Shown here: positions 46,294 through 58,368 of the stretch, piece after piece
Numbering within the stretch: the first letter of the stretch is position 1
Layout of the letters: every line of letters begins with the position of its first letter
Source: Peromyscus leucopus
Taxonomy: Eukaryota; Chordata; Mammalia; Rodentia; Cricetidae
Length of the DNA: 64,000 nt
Assembly: GCF_004664715.2 (NCBI RefSeq)
Contig: NC_051073.1
Location: 64,036,379 to 64,100,378 of the forward strand
Reading direction: 5' to 3'
Made by a program: the position numbers and the translations under genes
The notes under the pieces: generated by a model
What the model saw: only the letters and a program-made list of their open reading frames with translations
Database searches by the model: none
What the model was told of the DNA's origin: nothing

Positions 46294-46959
46294 AGCTAGC
46301 CAGAAATGTGCTTAAATTAGGCTGAGCATTCAAAACTAAGAACAAGTCTCTGTGTCATGATTTGGGAGCTGGTTGGTGGCCCAAAAAGAAAACAACAACA
46401 AAAACACCTGATACATACATATTAAAACCTTGTTTCAATAAAATGGGGCTGTGTATGTCATATTACCTTTATGTTAATATCTATGCTTCATACATAATCT
46501 AACTTGCCTTGCCTTGGAAACTGCATCCTCTAATAAGGAATTCTAGAGGTTTCATATAATATTAAATAAAAATAAATACTTGGACTGAGATTTATAATTG
46601 AGAATCATTCACCACTGTTATAAACTTGGAAAATCCTCTTCTCAGGAAGCCAATGGACATTAATTCCTGTCCTCTTATTAGAATGATGCTGATATGTGTT
46701 TTAGGTTTTTTCATTTCAAATTTCATAATTTGGTCTTATTTACTATAAAAGAGTGAGAAGACATAAATGATACTTTTAGACTGAAAGAAGGTAGTAAGAA
46801 TTTTAAATTTAGGTAAAAATCAGTGAGTACTATTTTGTGAAAAATTTTATCCTGACATGTCTGGACTACTCTTTTTGTATAAACTTAATATGCAAAAGTA
46901 TGAACATTTTAAAAATGTTTCTGCTGCTAACAAGTTACCAAGATATCATTATACATATT

Positions 46960-47075
46960 GCTGGGTATGTGACTCAATTTGTAATCTCAGCACTTGGGAG
47001 GCTGAGGCATGAAAATTGCCAGGGGTTGGAGGTCAAGCCTAGCTTACAATGTGAGATGTTGTCCCCCAAAACATA
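46960..47075 (+). mobile_element. B1/PB1 SINE
   Basis: TTGTAATCTCAGCACTTGGG and AGGCTGAGGCATG. Confidence 0.75.
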
Positions 47076-47114
47076 CCCATAAACAACACTAGTATATTGT
47101 TCTGCCATAAAGGC

Positions 47115-47331
47115 TATCTTAGGAGCCTAGGAAAGTGCTCAGTCCATAAAGTACTTATCATACCAGCCTTGGGGCCTGAGTTTGAACCTGGAGGCAAACA
47201 GATCCCTGGACTCAAACCAGCCTAACTGGTAAGCCCCAGATCCTGGGGGAAAACCCTTTCTCAAATGAAGCAAGGTGGATGGCTCCTGAGAAATGACACC
47301 CAGGACTGACAACTGGCCTTCACATGCACGC

Positions 47332-47384
<53 letters not shown>

Positions 47385-47412
47385 TTCAGAAATACATACT
47401 CACACATATACA
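47115..47412 (+). mobile_element. B4 SINE with (CA)n tail
   Basis: GGGGCCTGAGTTTGAACCTG, GCAAGGTGGATGGCTCCTG, then CATGCACGCACATACATACA and about twenty CA repeats (47345-47381). Confidence 0.75.
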
Positions 47413-47784
47413 CAAAAAAGGATATCTCAGGATGTTATTACTCTGCCATTAAAATGTGTGTAATCATGAGTTTTAAAAATATTTAGTTATGCATATTATG
47501 GAATACATTTGTTTTCAGATAACTAACTTGTAACCAATTATTTCATTTCTTAATATTCTTCTGGGATTAAGAAAATTGTGATTAAAAATAATACATGCTT
47601 TGTGTTTGTTTAGGAGCTTAAAATTGTCTTTGCATTTGACAATAAGAACCAAAATTTCTTCAGTGTGCCTTTGTCAGCTAGTAATGACCAGCAGTGAACA
47701 CCTTAAAAGTATTTATGAAGTATTATACATGCATTTAGGCAAGTAGAATTTGTAATTGAGGCTCTTGATACTGTTTTTCCCCCC

Positions 47785-47942
47785 TAAAATTATGTTTCTG
47801 CTGCATGGATGCCTGCATGCCATAAGAGGGCACCACATCTCATTACAGATGGTTGTGAGCCACCATGTGGTTGCTGGGAACTGAACTTAGGACCTTTGGA
47901 AGAGCAGCCAGTGCTCTTAACCGCTGAGCCATCTCTCCAGCC
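47785..47942 (-). mobile_element. B2 SINE
   Basis: GGTTGTGAGCCACCATGTGG and CCGCTGAGCCATCTCTCCAG. Confidence 0.93.
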
Positions 47943-48429
47943 CAATGCTAAGTTTTTACACTCCTCACTAGAAACAGGGAACAGAAAAGCAAGCATTCAC
48001 ATGCTTCCCTCATCACTTTGGAGGTCCACGGCCTGAGCCTGACTACTTTGCTTACACGCCTCACATGTCACTGCATAACTGGAGTGTCCACTGTTGTCTC
48101 TGCTCAGACATATTCAGACAGGAATATTCCTGCAAGTCTCACTTGGTAATTATATACTTCATCTAGAGATGGTGGTGCTTCTCATGGGGGTGTGTCATTG
48201 GAGCCCTTAAGAGTGGAAGAAGTTGGTGGAGAGGTTAAGTGGGGTAATGACAGAGATTTGGTCTAGTGCCTGTTTGTTGTGGGGTTTCACTGGCTGCTGG
48301 CATTTCCCAGTGAACATCTGTCTCAATTTCTAAGGGAAATCTGAAATAACTCATTGTGCTTATCAAAATTTTAAGTTCCCTTTTGTCATTAGTTATCCTA
48401 ATATAATAGAAAAAAATGGTACACAAAGT

Positions 48430-48461
48430 ATTGTGTGTGTGTGTGTGTGTGTGTGTGGGGA

Positions 48462-48511
<50 letters not shown>
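48430..48511. repeat. (GT)n(GA)n tract
   Basis: About fourteen GT repeats, then GGGGAGAGGG and about twenty GA repeats; the second half is pure purine. Confidence 0.95.
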
Positions 48512-48513
<2 letters not shown>

Positions 48514-49247
48514 TTCAAAGCCTTCAAAATAACCAGAAATAGGTCATTTTGCCTCATTCATTTGCCAAAGTAGCTAATTCCAAGCTCAAAAACTTTTGGC
48601 GCAGGCTGATAATATTCTTGTATTTCAGACTGTAAGCTTAATAGCAGGACATTGTGTCAATAATTGTGCAGCAATCATTGCTGTATACCTTTGGTGCTTA
48701 ATAAATGTTCATAATTATTTCAAAAAGAATCATAATCTGTTTAATAAATAGTGCTGGATCACTGGGGTATCTGTCTGAAAGAAATATATAACCTACAAAA
48801 ACTAAATCAAAAGACATCAGGTTTAGATGCTACAAATAAACTGTGAAGCTTTTAAGTTCCCTAACATGACCATAGGATGGGAAATGATCTCAATGAGCTC
48901 TGCAAGAATGAATCATGGAAACAGTAACAACAACAAAGACTTCTCTAGGGATCGTGTGAGCAGCAGCTGCCACGGCAAGGAGAGCAGTGCTCAGGTCACT
49001 TCCTGACATCTAAAGGAGGCTTTTGGAACCTTACAAGGTCTCCAGTTTGATATATTAATCAAACAGAAGTCACAAGAAATGCTGCCTACAGCACGGCTTG
49101 TGAAGATTGTGTGCAAGTGGTGGAGGGGTTCGGGAACTCTAACTGTGTATGGTGGCAGTAATCCTGTGGGGGTCGGCACGTAACATTCCAGGAGGGAAAA
49201 AGAGAACAGAAGACATTCAGCATAAAACACGGAATACTTCACATGAC

Positions 49248-49732
49248 TGCAGCAGAATATTAACTTGTGTTATATCTGTTTAATGATGCAAAGATGTGTT
49301 GCATTCTTTTATGTTGCATTTGTTTAACTCTGTGAAGCTGGGCTACTGTGTCTGTCTAAAACATCTGATGGTCTAGTAAGGAGCTGAATGCTCAATAGAG
49401 AGGCAGGAGAAAGGACAGGTGGGGCTGGCAGGCAGAGAGAATAAATAGAATGAGAAACCTGGGAGGAAAAGAAAGAGCAAGAGAACAAGGAGAGGAGGAT
49501 GCTAAGGGCCGCCGGCCGGCCAGCCAGCCAGCCAGCCAGCCACTCCCAGAGTAAGGGTGAAAGAAAGATACAAGAAGTAAGAAAAGGAAAAAGCTCAGAG
49601 GCAAAAGGAAGATGGGGTAATCTAAGTTAAGAAAAGCTGGCATTTATAATTAAGAATAAGCCTCCCTCCATGTGTGATTTATTTGGAAGCTGGTTGGCGG
49701 GCATTCCAAAAGAGCAACAATTACCAACAACA
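49248..49732 (+). mobile_element. ERVK-like solo LTR with 6-bp target duplication
   Basis: Begins TGCAGCAGAATATTAACTTG and ends ATTACCAACAACA. CATGAC and CATGAT flank it. A (GCCA)n run lies at 49510-49541. Confidence 0.88.
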
Positions 49733-50642
49733 CATGATGGCTAGCCCGTGGGCAAGAGGCCAAACTTGATTTCTTGCTTCCAATAATCAAACTTAGTACT
49801 TCAGCTGCTGATATGAAGATTATTTACTTGTGATCTTCAAGATAAAAATGAACACAAGATTTTGGAGGGCCAGCCAGATTTCATGAATAATTTGGTGCTC
49901 CATCCCAAAGAAAGCTTTGAAATTGCAAGGGTAAGCAATGTCCCCTCCTGCAGGGTTTGGGGCTTGGAAGGAAAAGTAGATAGGCCATTTTCTTCCTCAT
50001 TCTCCTTAGGAGTGCGGCACACCCAGGATGCTGTTAAGTTATGGTTGTAAAGAAGAATGAAACAATCTTGTTTTATGATCTAGGCCCCAAAGTCTCTTTA
50101 GTCAAATAGACTGGTGCTTAAAGCATACCTTTAAAGTCGGTGCTCTTGCAGAAAGTTACTGGCTAATTTGGCATTGTATGCTGTACAGCTACCCTCAAGA
50201 GACTAGCCCTGTTCATACGGAGCAAGCACACTTATTTTAGGTGGCCTGCAATTAGTGAACACTTGTTTGCAGCCACTGGTCATCCTAGTAAAGTGATAGA
50301 TCAGTTTCAAATACATCACTGAGGGCAAGCTCAGCCTGTCCTCGCTACTTCTGTAGCTGCTGTAACTGGTCTTTTCCACTACATGCAGTTGGAGGCTATC
50401 ACACGTGGCTGTTTTGGGTGACCAAAATATAAAATAAAAATTTCTCTGCATTTTTGACCTTATACTTTGTGATTTTAGTATTCTGTCCAATTTCTTATTT
50501 TAATGCCAAATATACCATAAACTCTAGAATATCTCAGTTGTCTCTTCTGTTAAGTAAAATAGAGTCAAAAATTGTTCAAGTAATTTGATTAAAATATAAA
50601 ATTTTATTCAAAAATAAGTAGGAACAGAAAAAAAGTAAAACA

Positions 50643-50815
50643 GCCAGGTGGTGGTGGCACACGCCTTTAATCCCAGCACTTGGGAGGCAGAGTCAGGTGG
50701 ATCTTTGTGAGTTCGAGGCCAGCCTGGGCTACAGAGCAAGATCCAGGGCAGGCATCAAAACTACAGAGAAACCATGTCTCAAAAAACCAAAAAAGAAAAA
50801 GAAAAACAAACAAAC
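50643..50815 (+). mobile_element. B1 SINE
   Basis: GCCAGGTGGTGGTGGCACAC through ACCATGTCTCAAAAAACC. Confidence 0.95.
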
Positions 50816-50885
50816 AAACCAAACTAGGTGGACATAGTTGCAATTTCTTGAATTCACAAGCCCTCCTTCAAATCAGTAAAAATGT

Positions 50886-51190
50886 CCGGGCTGGGGAGAC
50901 GCCCAGTCAATACAGCACTTGCTGTGCAAGATGAGGACCTGAGTTCAGATCCCACCACACAGAGAACAGCTGTGTGTGGGTCTGCAACCAAAGCTGTAAG
51001 TACAGGAAGGACGGGAGAGAAGGGAATACCTGGGGCTCACTGGCCTGCTGGCTTAGATGAATCTTTGAGTTCCAGATTCAGTGAGAGACCCTCAAAAGGC
51101 AGGGCAGAAAGTGAGAGGAGACACCTGACACTGACTAGTAGCCTCATATGTACACCCACATATACATGTGCAAGCACAAGCATAAACATG
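50886..51190 (+). mobile_element. B4 SINE
   Basis: GGGCTGGGGAGACGCCCAGT, GACCTGAGTTCAGATCCC and a tail of TACACCCACATATACATG. Confidence 0.75.
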
Positions 51191-51571
51191 TAGAGTTTAA
51201 CTGAATGGCATAAAAGATACCAGTCAAAGCAATAATCACATGAAGGTGATTATTACTCATGAATTACCTAGAAAATACTCTGATTTCTTTTAGATAATGT
51301 AAAATTTTTGCCTTTTCTGGTCACCAGAAAAAATAATAAGTGAAGATCAGTATGAAAATGATTAATGCATAACTCAATACATATCCATTATCATGTATAA
51401 GTAATAAAGACTAATGATCACAAAAGTTGAAGATGCAAAAACCCAGACTATAAAGTGTTTCACATACTTTGCTAATTTGTCCATGGCCATACCACCCTAA
51501 CCTCACTGGGAGCTCTATAACACAGCAATGTTACTCTAAGAGAAATGGGGTATATGTTCAAGAAAAATATG

Positions 51572-51690
51572 TAAACTGGGCATGGTGGCACATACACAAA
51601 TCAGAACCAAGGAGGCTGAGGCAGGAGAAGCATGAATTTGAGGACAGTCTGGGTTATATAGCACAATTCTGTCTAAAACAAATAATGATG
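51572..51690 (+). mobile_element. B1 SINE, worn
   Basis: ACTGGGCATGGTGGCACATA and AGGAGGCTGAGGCAGGAG. Confidence 0.75.
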
Positions 51691-52317
51691 GTGAGGAAAA
51701 AAAAAGATGTGCAAAACCAGCCATGGCAGCCATTTTCCTTCTAAATCAAAACTGAAAATGACCCAGCAGTAAAACAGAAAATCTGCTGTATGTTCATATA
51801 ACAAAATACTAACTACACAGCACTCAACAAGAAAACAAACCACCAAAATGATATGACCACACAGATCCCACATACCTTTAAAGCAAGCAAAAGCAGCAAG
51901 TTACAAGAGTACAAACAGAAATTGAAGGAGTAGATCTAAAATATCTACATATAACAAAGTAACAAATACACACACAGAGACACAAGGTTCTCTTTAAGAA
52001 CAAGACAATTTAATGCCACCTCTCCACTCTTGACCAAGGGAGCCCAGTCTTGCCTGGTACTTTTTCCTAGTCATTCTCTCACTGATCATTCTTCTCTCAC
52101 CTCCTTTACTTTACATTTACTCCTCAATCTTCCAGAAGAGAACTTCCTCCTTATCACTGTACTTTCAAATCTCCAGCTATGTTCTGAGGTGAGGGATCAG
52201 GACTGAAGACGACAGTGGTTGAAACACCGTTGGAAAGAAGAGTCAAGAGACTGGAGGCGTACAGAAGTGAGTATCATCAACAAACAGTAAAGCCTGAGCT
52301 TAACAACCCATCAGGAG

Positions 52318-52510
52318 CTGGGCAGTGGTGGCTCACGCCTTTAATCCCAGTACTTAGGAGGCAGAGCCAAGCGGATCTCTGTGAGTTCGAGACCAGCCTG
52401 GGCTACAGAGTGAGTTCCAGGACAGGCTCCAAAGCTACCAGAGAAACCCTGTCTTGAAAAAAAAACAAAACAAACAAACCCCCCCCCCAAAAAAAACAAA
52501 ACAAACCAAC
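52318..52510 (+). mobile_element. B1 SINE with A/C-rich tail
   Basis: GCTGGGCAGTGGTGGCTCAC through AACCCTGTCTTGAAAAAA; tail includes a run of nine C. Confidence 0.95.
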
Positions 52511-53919
52511 AAAAAAAACCCATTAGCAAAACAGAGCTACAAGGAGGCAAAGAAACGAAGTTACATCACCCAAGGTCAAATGAGGTGGAACTGGTAAGAG
52601 AAGTGACTGAACTGATGGCTGTGAATGCTTTAGAATTGTTAAAGGTGATGAAGGTACCTTTACTGAATTACTGAAAAGATCTAAGTATCAGGACTTACAA
52701 ACAAGCTGAAGTGGAGGACAGAAGAGAAAGCAAGAAATCAAGACAGCAGAAAGCCAGGGTGTACATGAGTTAGTGCAGCTTTCTGTCATCTCTAAGAACG
52801 GCAATGTGAATAAACACTGCAAGAAAGATCATGTAAGTATTCAATGAATAAAGCCAGATCTGAAAGGGAGATTCAAGATGATTATAATACAGGGAATAGG
52901 CAATAAGTTTAAGGCAAGGTCTGATAAGGGCTTAGGAAGGCAAAAACTACTTATGAAAAATAAATTGAAATGCTTAAAAAAAAACCCACAAAATAAATTA
53001 TTCATGTTTTTACATACTTAATAAATATAATTTGTAAGTATACTCAAAATTCTTGACTGTAATTGCCTGAGATGGGGAATGGTAATAAAATACAAAGCTG
53101 TGCTACCCAAGGTGAACTACAATTTTTTCATCATGTTCTCTCAGTTCATTAACAGACAGGAAATGAGAACAAAAAGAAACAGCTAAACATTCCACAAAAC
53201 TTACATAACCAACAACAGTCATCATTACTTACTCTTCTCTAGGATTAACTCTTCCACTTAAAAATACCATGTCATTATCACAAAAGGGCTAATTTCAGAA
53301 AAATACTTTTTTGTTTAATGTTTTTCTAGGTAGTAACCTGGCTATTTGTAATACATGTTTGATCAAATTTAGGACATCAATTATCAATTTGTAGAAGAGC
53401 TGTCCCAAATGTACACATGGCTGTCCTAAAGAGACAATATTCAAAATGAGACTGATGCCTGAAACAACAAGCCAGATTGTAGTTTAAGTTGTAAATAAAC
53501 ACATACATAGTCCCTATGTGAAGTTTATACACAAGATCAAGGACATAAAAAAATTACAAATAAGTAGCAAGGTGTTTTCTTTGTCAAAAAGAAGTATACA
53601 TCTGTTGATTAGAAAGGCTGAACATCATTAAGAAAATAACTCATTTACATTAAAGTCAGTGCTTCTCAAAGCATAGTTAATAACCCACCAGGAGCATCAG
53701 AATTAATTTGCCCATACACAGAATAAGCTACTTGTTTATTTCTGTGCTTAAAGCACATAACATGAATCTGCATTATTTAAAATACCTTTAGTAACTTATT
53801 TATAGAAAAGCTTAAAAATCAAGGTGAAAACTAATTTTATTATAAAGATTATGACTTAATAGATTCTTAAAAAACTATCAGATTAAATGATTAATAGTTC
53901 TCTTAAAATACTTATGCTC

Positions 53920-54118
53920 TTAAAAAAGATTTTATTTGTAATTATGTGCATATGTGTTTGCAGACACATGTGCAGGGGCCTGAGGACAAAAGAGGGCACT
54001 GGATCCCTGGAGCTGGAGGTGCAGGTGATTGTGGACCACCTAAGAGGACACTGGGCACCAAACTTGGAGCCTCTGTAAAAGTCGTACGCTCTCTTAATTG
54101 TTGAGCCAGCTCCTCGGC
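53920..54118 (-). mobile_element. B2 SINE, worn
   Basis: GATTTTATTTGTAATTATGT, CTGGAGCTGGAGGTGCAGG and TTGAGCCAGCTCCTCGGCC. Confidence 0.75.
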
Positions 54119-54328
54119 CATTTTCTTCTTTCCTTCTGAGACAGTCTATAGCACGGATTGGCCTTAAGTTATTTTTACAATCCCGATCCTCCTATCTCCC
54201 TTCTCCTTAACAATATATAGTATTTTTATGATGTCTACTCTGTTTTATTACAGTATACTGGTAACATTATAAAGGACATATTTGTGAAAATAAGACAAAT
54301 TTAGGCAGCCTTAAGCTAACACACTTAC

Positions 54329-54473
54329 AGTTAGTGATGTCAGGTGGTGCATAGCCATCATTTATATACATACTTGTTGGTTTTGCCACTTTCAAATAAA
54401 CAAAATCAGATGTATTCTTTAAGGCAGTTACTGCTTCTTCATGAGTAACTTCTTCTAAACATACACTATTCAC
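54329..54473 (-). CDS. Dlg1: Dlg1 PDZ2, second exon
   Basis: This 145-bp exon reads [19 protein letters not shown] then [17 protein letters not shown] and [12 protein letters not shown]. The His of EVTHEEAV is the class I specificity residue of PDZ2, and KVAKPTS is its last strand. The tail after it starts the linker to PDZ3. The acceptor is TTGTAG at 54474-54479; the donor GTAAGTGTG at 54328 leaves one T that joins CTTCTT of the next exon to give Asn-Ser-Ser-Ser. Confidence 0.96.
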
Positions 54474-54772
54474 CTACAAGAAAATACCAAGAGATAATAT
54501 TTGAAGACATTTCATTATGCTTTCTGATTTTTAGTTGAAAATAATTACCCAAAAGATATGGGATATGAGAAAGTAATTTAAGGAAAACAAAGATATGTGG
54601 AAAGAAAAATGCCAATCATTCTATGAAACAAGGAAATTATTTACATATGTTCATGAAATAGACATTTTGATTCTAGCTCCTTTTCCAAGGCCTCAACTTT
54701 CTCTCACTCAGAAGACATTTAGGGATGTAGTAAATTCTTTTAGGGAGAGACAGGGTTAAAACACAAACTAAA

Positions 54773-55025
54773 GCCGGGCGGCGCGCCCGCGCGCCCCGCG
54801 GCGGCGCGGCGGCGGCGGCGGCGGCGCACGCCTTTAATCCCAGCACTCAGGAGACAGAGCTAGGCAGATCTCTGTGAGTTTAAAGCCAGCCTGGTCTACA
54901 GAGTGAGATCCAGGACAGGCTCCAAAGCTACACAGAGAAACCTTGTCTCCAAACAAACAAACAAACAAACCCCCAAACAAAAACAACAACAACAACAAAA
55001 AAAACAAACAAAAAACCCCCACAAA
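54773..55025 (+). mobile_element. B1 SINE with GC-rich expanded head
   Basis: Normal B1 from GCACGCCTTTAATCCCAGCA onward, with an AAAC-rich tail. The head GCCGGGCGG is followed by about 45 bases of almost pure G and C (54780-54825) ending in (GGC)n, where normal copies have GGTGGTGGC. Confidence 0.93.
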
Positions 55026-55612
55026 CTAAAGTAAGCTATTACTATTAAGTACTGCTCAATTTGTACAACAATGCACAAATACCCTGACATTCTGTCACTA
55101 AATGTTATGTTTTCTTATTTTCCTATTTAGTGTTAGATATGGAACATAAGAGCTGACAAGATATACTGAGGAACTCAATGTGCGGTAGGAAAGAAGATGA
55201 TCTCAAAGTTTAGACTTGAGCAAAGTTATCTGACATTGATCAAAGAGTCTTGATTTACAGTTAAACAATGACCTTGGGAGTAAGCACTAACAAAACACAG
55301 AATGCACATCTTAATGTTTGTAAGAAAGGAGAGAGAACCAGTGAGTGAGATAAAGAAAAATATCAAATTAGAGGCTAATTATGCGAAATACAAAAAGTGT
55401 TTGGAAAATGATGGTGTGCCACGCACCAGGTTATGTCAATTAAAAATGAGGCTTCAAAAATTGTGTAAGTTCAGTGTAATTGTGAGAATAAAGGCTTCAT
55501 TAAAGTTCATTTAGATATAATGCAATCCTGTTGCTTTTGAAAATCAACACAGGTTATTGGCTTCGTGCCAACAGTACTGGTTCTGGACAAACAATAAAAA
55601 TAAAATTGAGGG

Positions 55613-55890
55613 CTGGAGAGATGGCTAAGCGGGTAAAAGAACTAGCTGCACCATCCCGACAACCTGACTTAGATCCCTGGACTCAAAACCAATCCGCCGT
55701 GGTGCTACACATCTGCGATGCCAGCACTAACGATGGAGGCAGACAGACACGGGGGCTCCGCGGGAAGCTAGCCTGGGGTGTGCAGCACAGCAAGAGAAAC
55801 GAGGGCCACCCTGCCTCAACAAGGGGCAAGGGAGTCCTGAGCTGGCACCTGTACTCACACACGTATGCAGAATAAAAAATAAGTACGAGA
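55613..55890 (+). mobile_element. B4 SINE
   Basis: GGCTGGAGAGATGGCTAAGC and GGTAAAAGAACTAGCTGC head; B1-like second half with ATGCCAGCACTAACGATGG. Confidence 0.75.
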
Positions 55891-56437
55891 TGAGAGACAT
55901 CGAGTGATCTGCGAGGCTGTTTGTATTGGCAAATGTGTACTTGTGGTGGAACTACTGCTTGTACTACTGCTTAGGGAAAGGCTGGCGATTCCACTATAGG
56001 ACAAGAAGTGAGAGCAGAGAGCACGCTCCTTCCCCCTGCCCACCGCCAAGTGCTAATGCTGAAACAGTTACAAGTGTCTAGAAAACAGTAGGGTGGTAGC
56101 TTTGTGGCTTAGTAATGTTACTAGCAGAATACCCAATGAGCCAATAAAACCCATGCTTACTAGTCAATGAACTTTGTATACAAGTACACAGCATTCTTCC
56201 TACCATAATTATTATAACACTCCAAGTGGAAATGACTTAATTACCACTCTACTACACCCATTTTATGGCTTCACAAATTTATCTGGGTCCTCACGTCACT
56301 AGGCTTGAACGTACACTGCCCTGGCTATTTTTGCCCTCATTCTGTCTCCTGTTACCATTCTCTCAGTCTATTTTGATTAGGATTAGGCATGGCTGATGTA
56401 ACCCACACTTGTGAAAATGTTAACATGTCTGACATGT

Positions 56438-56816
56438 TGTGCTGGCTGGTTTTGTGTCAACTTGACACTGCTGGAGTCATCTGAAAGGAGGGAAACTCAA
56501 TTGAGAAAATGCCTTCCTAAGATCCAGCTGTAAGGTATTTTCTTAATTAGTGATTGATGCGGGAGGACCCAGCCCATGGTGGGTGGTGCTACCCCTGGGC
56601 TGGTGGTACTGAGTTCTATAAGAAAGTAGGCTGAGAAATCCATGGGAAGCAAACCAGTAAGCAGCACCCTCCATGGCCATCAGCTCCTGCCTCCAGATTC
56701 CTGCCCTGTTTGAGTTCCTGTCCTGTCCTTTGGTGATGCTAATGTTAAGCCAAATAAACCTTTTCCTCCCCTCCTGGTGTTTCATTGAAGCAATTAGAAA
56801 CTGTAACTAAGATACA
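56438..56816 (+). mobile_element. Rodent LTR-type repeat
   Basis: TGTGCTGGCTGGTTTTGTGT start, GTCAACTTGACACTGCTGG, GATCCAGCTGTAAGG, AGCCAAATAAACCTTTTCC and an end at AACTAAGATACA. It looks like an ERVL/MaLR-class LTR by TG/CA ends and AATAAA, but no clear target duplication is visible. Confidence 0.6.
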
Positions 56817-57119
56817 CGTCTAGCTTTCTCCTCCCTTTCTGGACTTCATAGGACCTTAACTTTTCTTCAGGTTTCATTTTCCTAGAGAACATGAAGATGA
56901 AGGCAGTTGTTGATAAACATTGGATAAACTATGATAGAGTCAAAGTTAAATTTGTATGAAAGGATTTTAGCTCTAGGAAATGATATGGATACATCACAGT
57001 ATCACCACACTGACCGAAAAAAGCATGAGAAAACTACATACAGTCCAATACCCTCAAAAAAGTTTCCAAATAATAAGCTAAATATTTAGACATATGTATG
57101 TGACTAAACATTCTAATTA

Positions 57120-57302
57120 TTTTATGTGTTTTCTATTCATTTTGTGTGCACGCGCACATGTGCATGCCTAGTGTTCATGGAGGTGAGAAGGTGGCATCAG
57201 ATTCCACCTAACTAGAGGCACCGTGGGGGCGCTGGGAACTAAGTCTGGATCCTCTGAAAAAGCAATAAACATTCTCAACCACTGAGCGATCTCTCCAGAC
57301 CC
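57120..57302 (-). mobile_element. B2 SINE, worn
   Basis: TGTGCATGCCTAGTGTTCAT and ACCACTGAGCGATCTCTCC. Confidence 0.8.
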
Positions 57303-57638
57303 TGTTTAAACAATTGGTAAGTAGAAAAAAAGATACACAAAATTACTGGTGTTCTAGTTTTGGGGATGAGTAACGACTTCATTGGTTTTCATTGTGTTAT
57401 AAATGGACGAGTTATAATAAGAGGGCCACACACGACCATGATAACACTGCACTGTAAACTTTGTGATTTAACAAGTCTGTGCATTTCAGGACTCGAACTC
57501 TTCAACTAGGAAAGAGAGGTGGGAGAGAGGAAGTGGGGAAGATGGAGAGGGAGGAAGAATCAAAACCAGAGTGGGCTCATAAGAAAAAGTAACAATACAA
57601 GGATCACTGCAGGCTAGAATCCACTCAGATAGCTCTTA

Positions 57639-57875
<237 letters not shown>

Positions 57876-57963
57876 TTAGAGTCACATCAATAAGGTGAAT
57901 TAAAGCTCAGGGGAAAAGGGATGACAATCAGAAGTGATCATTCCATCACACAGAAAATGATTT

Positions 57964-58130
57964 CTAGCTGACAATGGCGGTGCATGCCTTTAATCCCAGC
58001 ACTGGGGAGGCAGAGGCAGGCAGATCTCTGTGAGTTCGAGGCCAGCCTGGGCTACAGAGCGAGATCCATGACAGGCTCCAAAGCTACACAGAGCTACACA
58101 GAGAAATCCTGTCTCGAAAAACCAAAAAAG
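57964..58130 (+). mobile_element. B1 SINE with 10-bp internal duplication
   Basis: B1 body ending CTGTCTCGAAAAACC; AGCTACACAG is repeated in tandem (58082-58101). Target duplication GATTTCT flanks it. Confidence 0.93.
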
Positions 58131-58164
58131 ATTTCTTAAGTTATCTGCTTTTCAGATCTTAAGT

Positions 58165-58368
58165 GTAGAGACTAGAGAGGTGATCTGTGGTGAAGAGGGC
58201 TGGCAGCGCTCACAGAGGACCAGAGTGCACACACACACACCAGCTCCCAACCACCAGTGACTCCAGTTACAGCGACCCAACATGCTCTTCTGGCCTGTGA
58301 CCACCAGTCACTAACATAAGCAAGCAAAACAGTCATACAGATAAAATAAATCTAAATGTTTTTAAAAA
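58165..58368 (+). mobile_element. B2 SINE, old
   Basis: AGAGAGGTGATCTGTGGTGA head region, CATGCTCTTCTGGCCTGTG and TAAAATAAATCTAAATG tail. Confidence 0.6.

Larger units (their letters stand above)
45492..46411 (+). mobile_element. ERVK-like LTR with B2 and B1 inside
   Basis: Begins TGCTGTGGAGTATTATTTTA and carries GGATAGGCAGGGCTGG and TTTGGGAGCTGGTTGGTGG of the family. TACATA flanks it at 45486-45491 and 46412-46417. Its true length without insertions is about 550 bp. Confidence 0.82.
45440..46443 (+). mobile_element. B1 SINE split by LTR insertion
   Basis: The left part ends GGCCAGCCAGGGCTACATA at 45491. After the LTR the B1 resumes with TACATA and a worn ACCTTGTTTCAATAAAA. The head of the B1 is missing. 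Confidence 0.7.
40693..54328 (-). other. Dlg1: Dlg1 largest intron in the window (13.6 kb)
   Basis: This phase-1 intron separates PDZ2 from the PDZ2-PDZ3 linker. It carries three ERVK-like LTRs (44378, 45492, 49248), several B1, B2, B4 and ID SINEs, a nested cluster at 45440-46443 and a GT/GA tract at 48430. I recognise nothing in 51700-52310 or 52550-53900 beyond AT-rich intron sequence. Confidence 0.9.

Noticed and set aside
54773..54832. Possible CpG-island promoter.
   Set aside because: Only about 50 bp, lying within the head of a B1; no exon or start site next to it.
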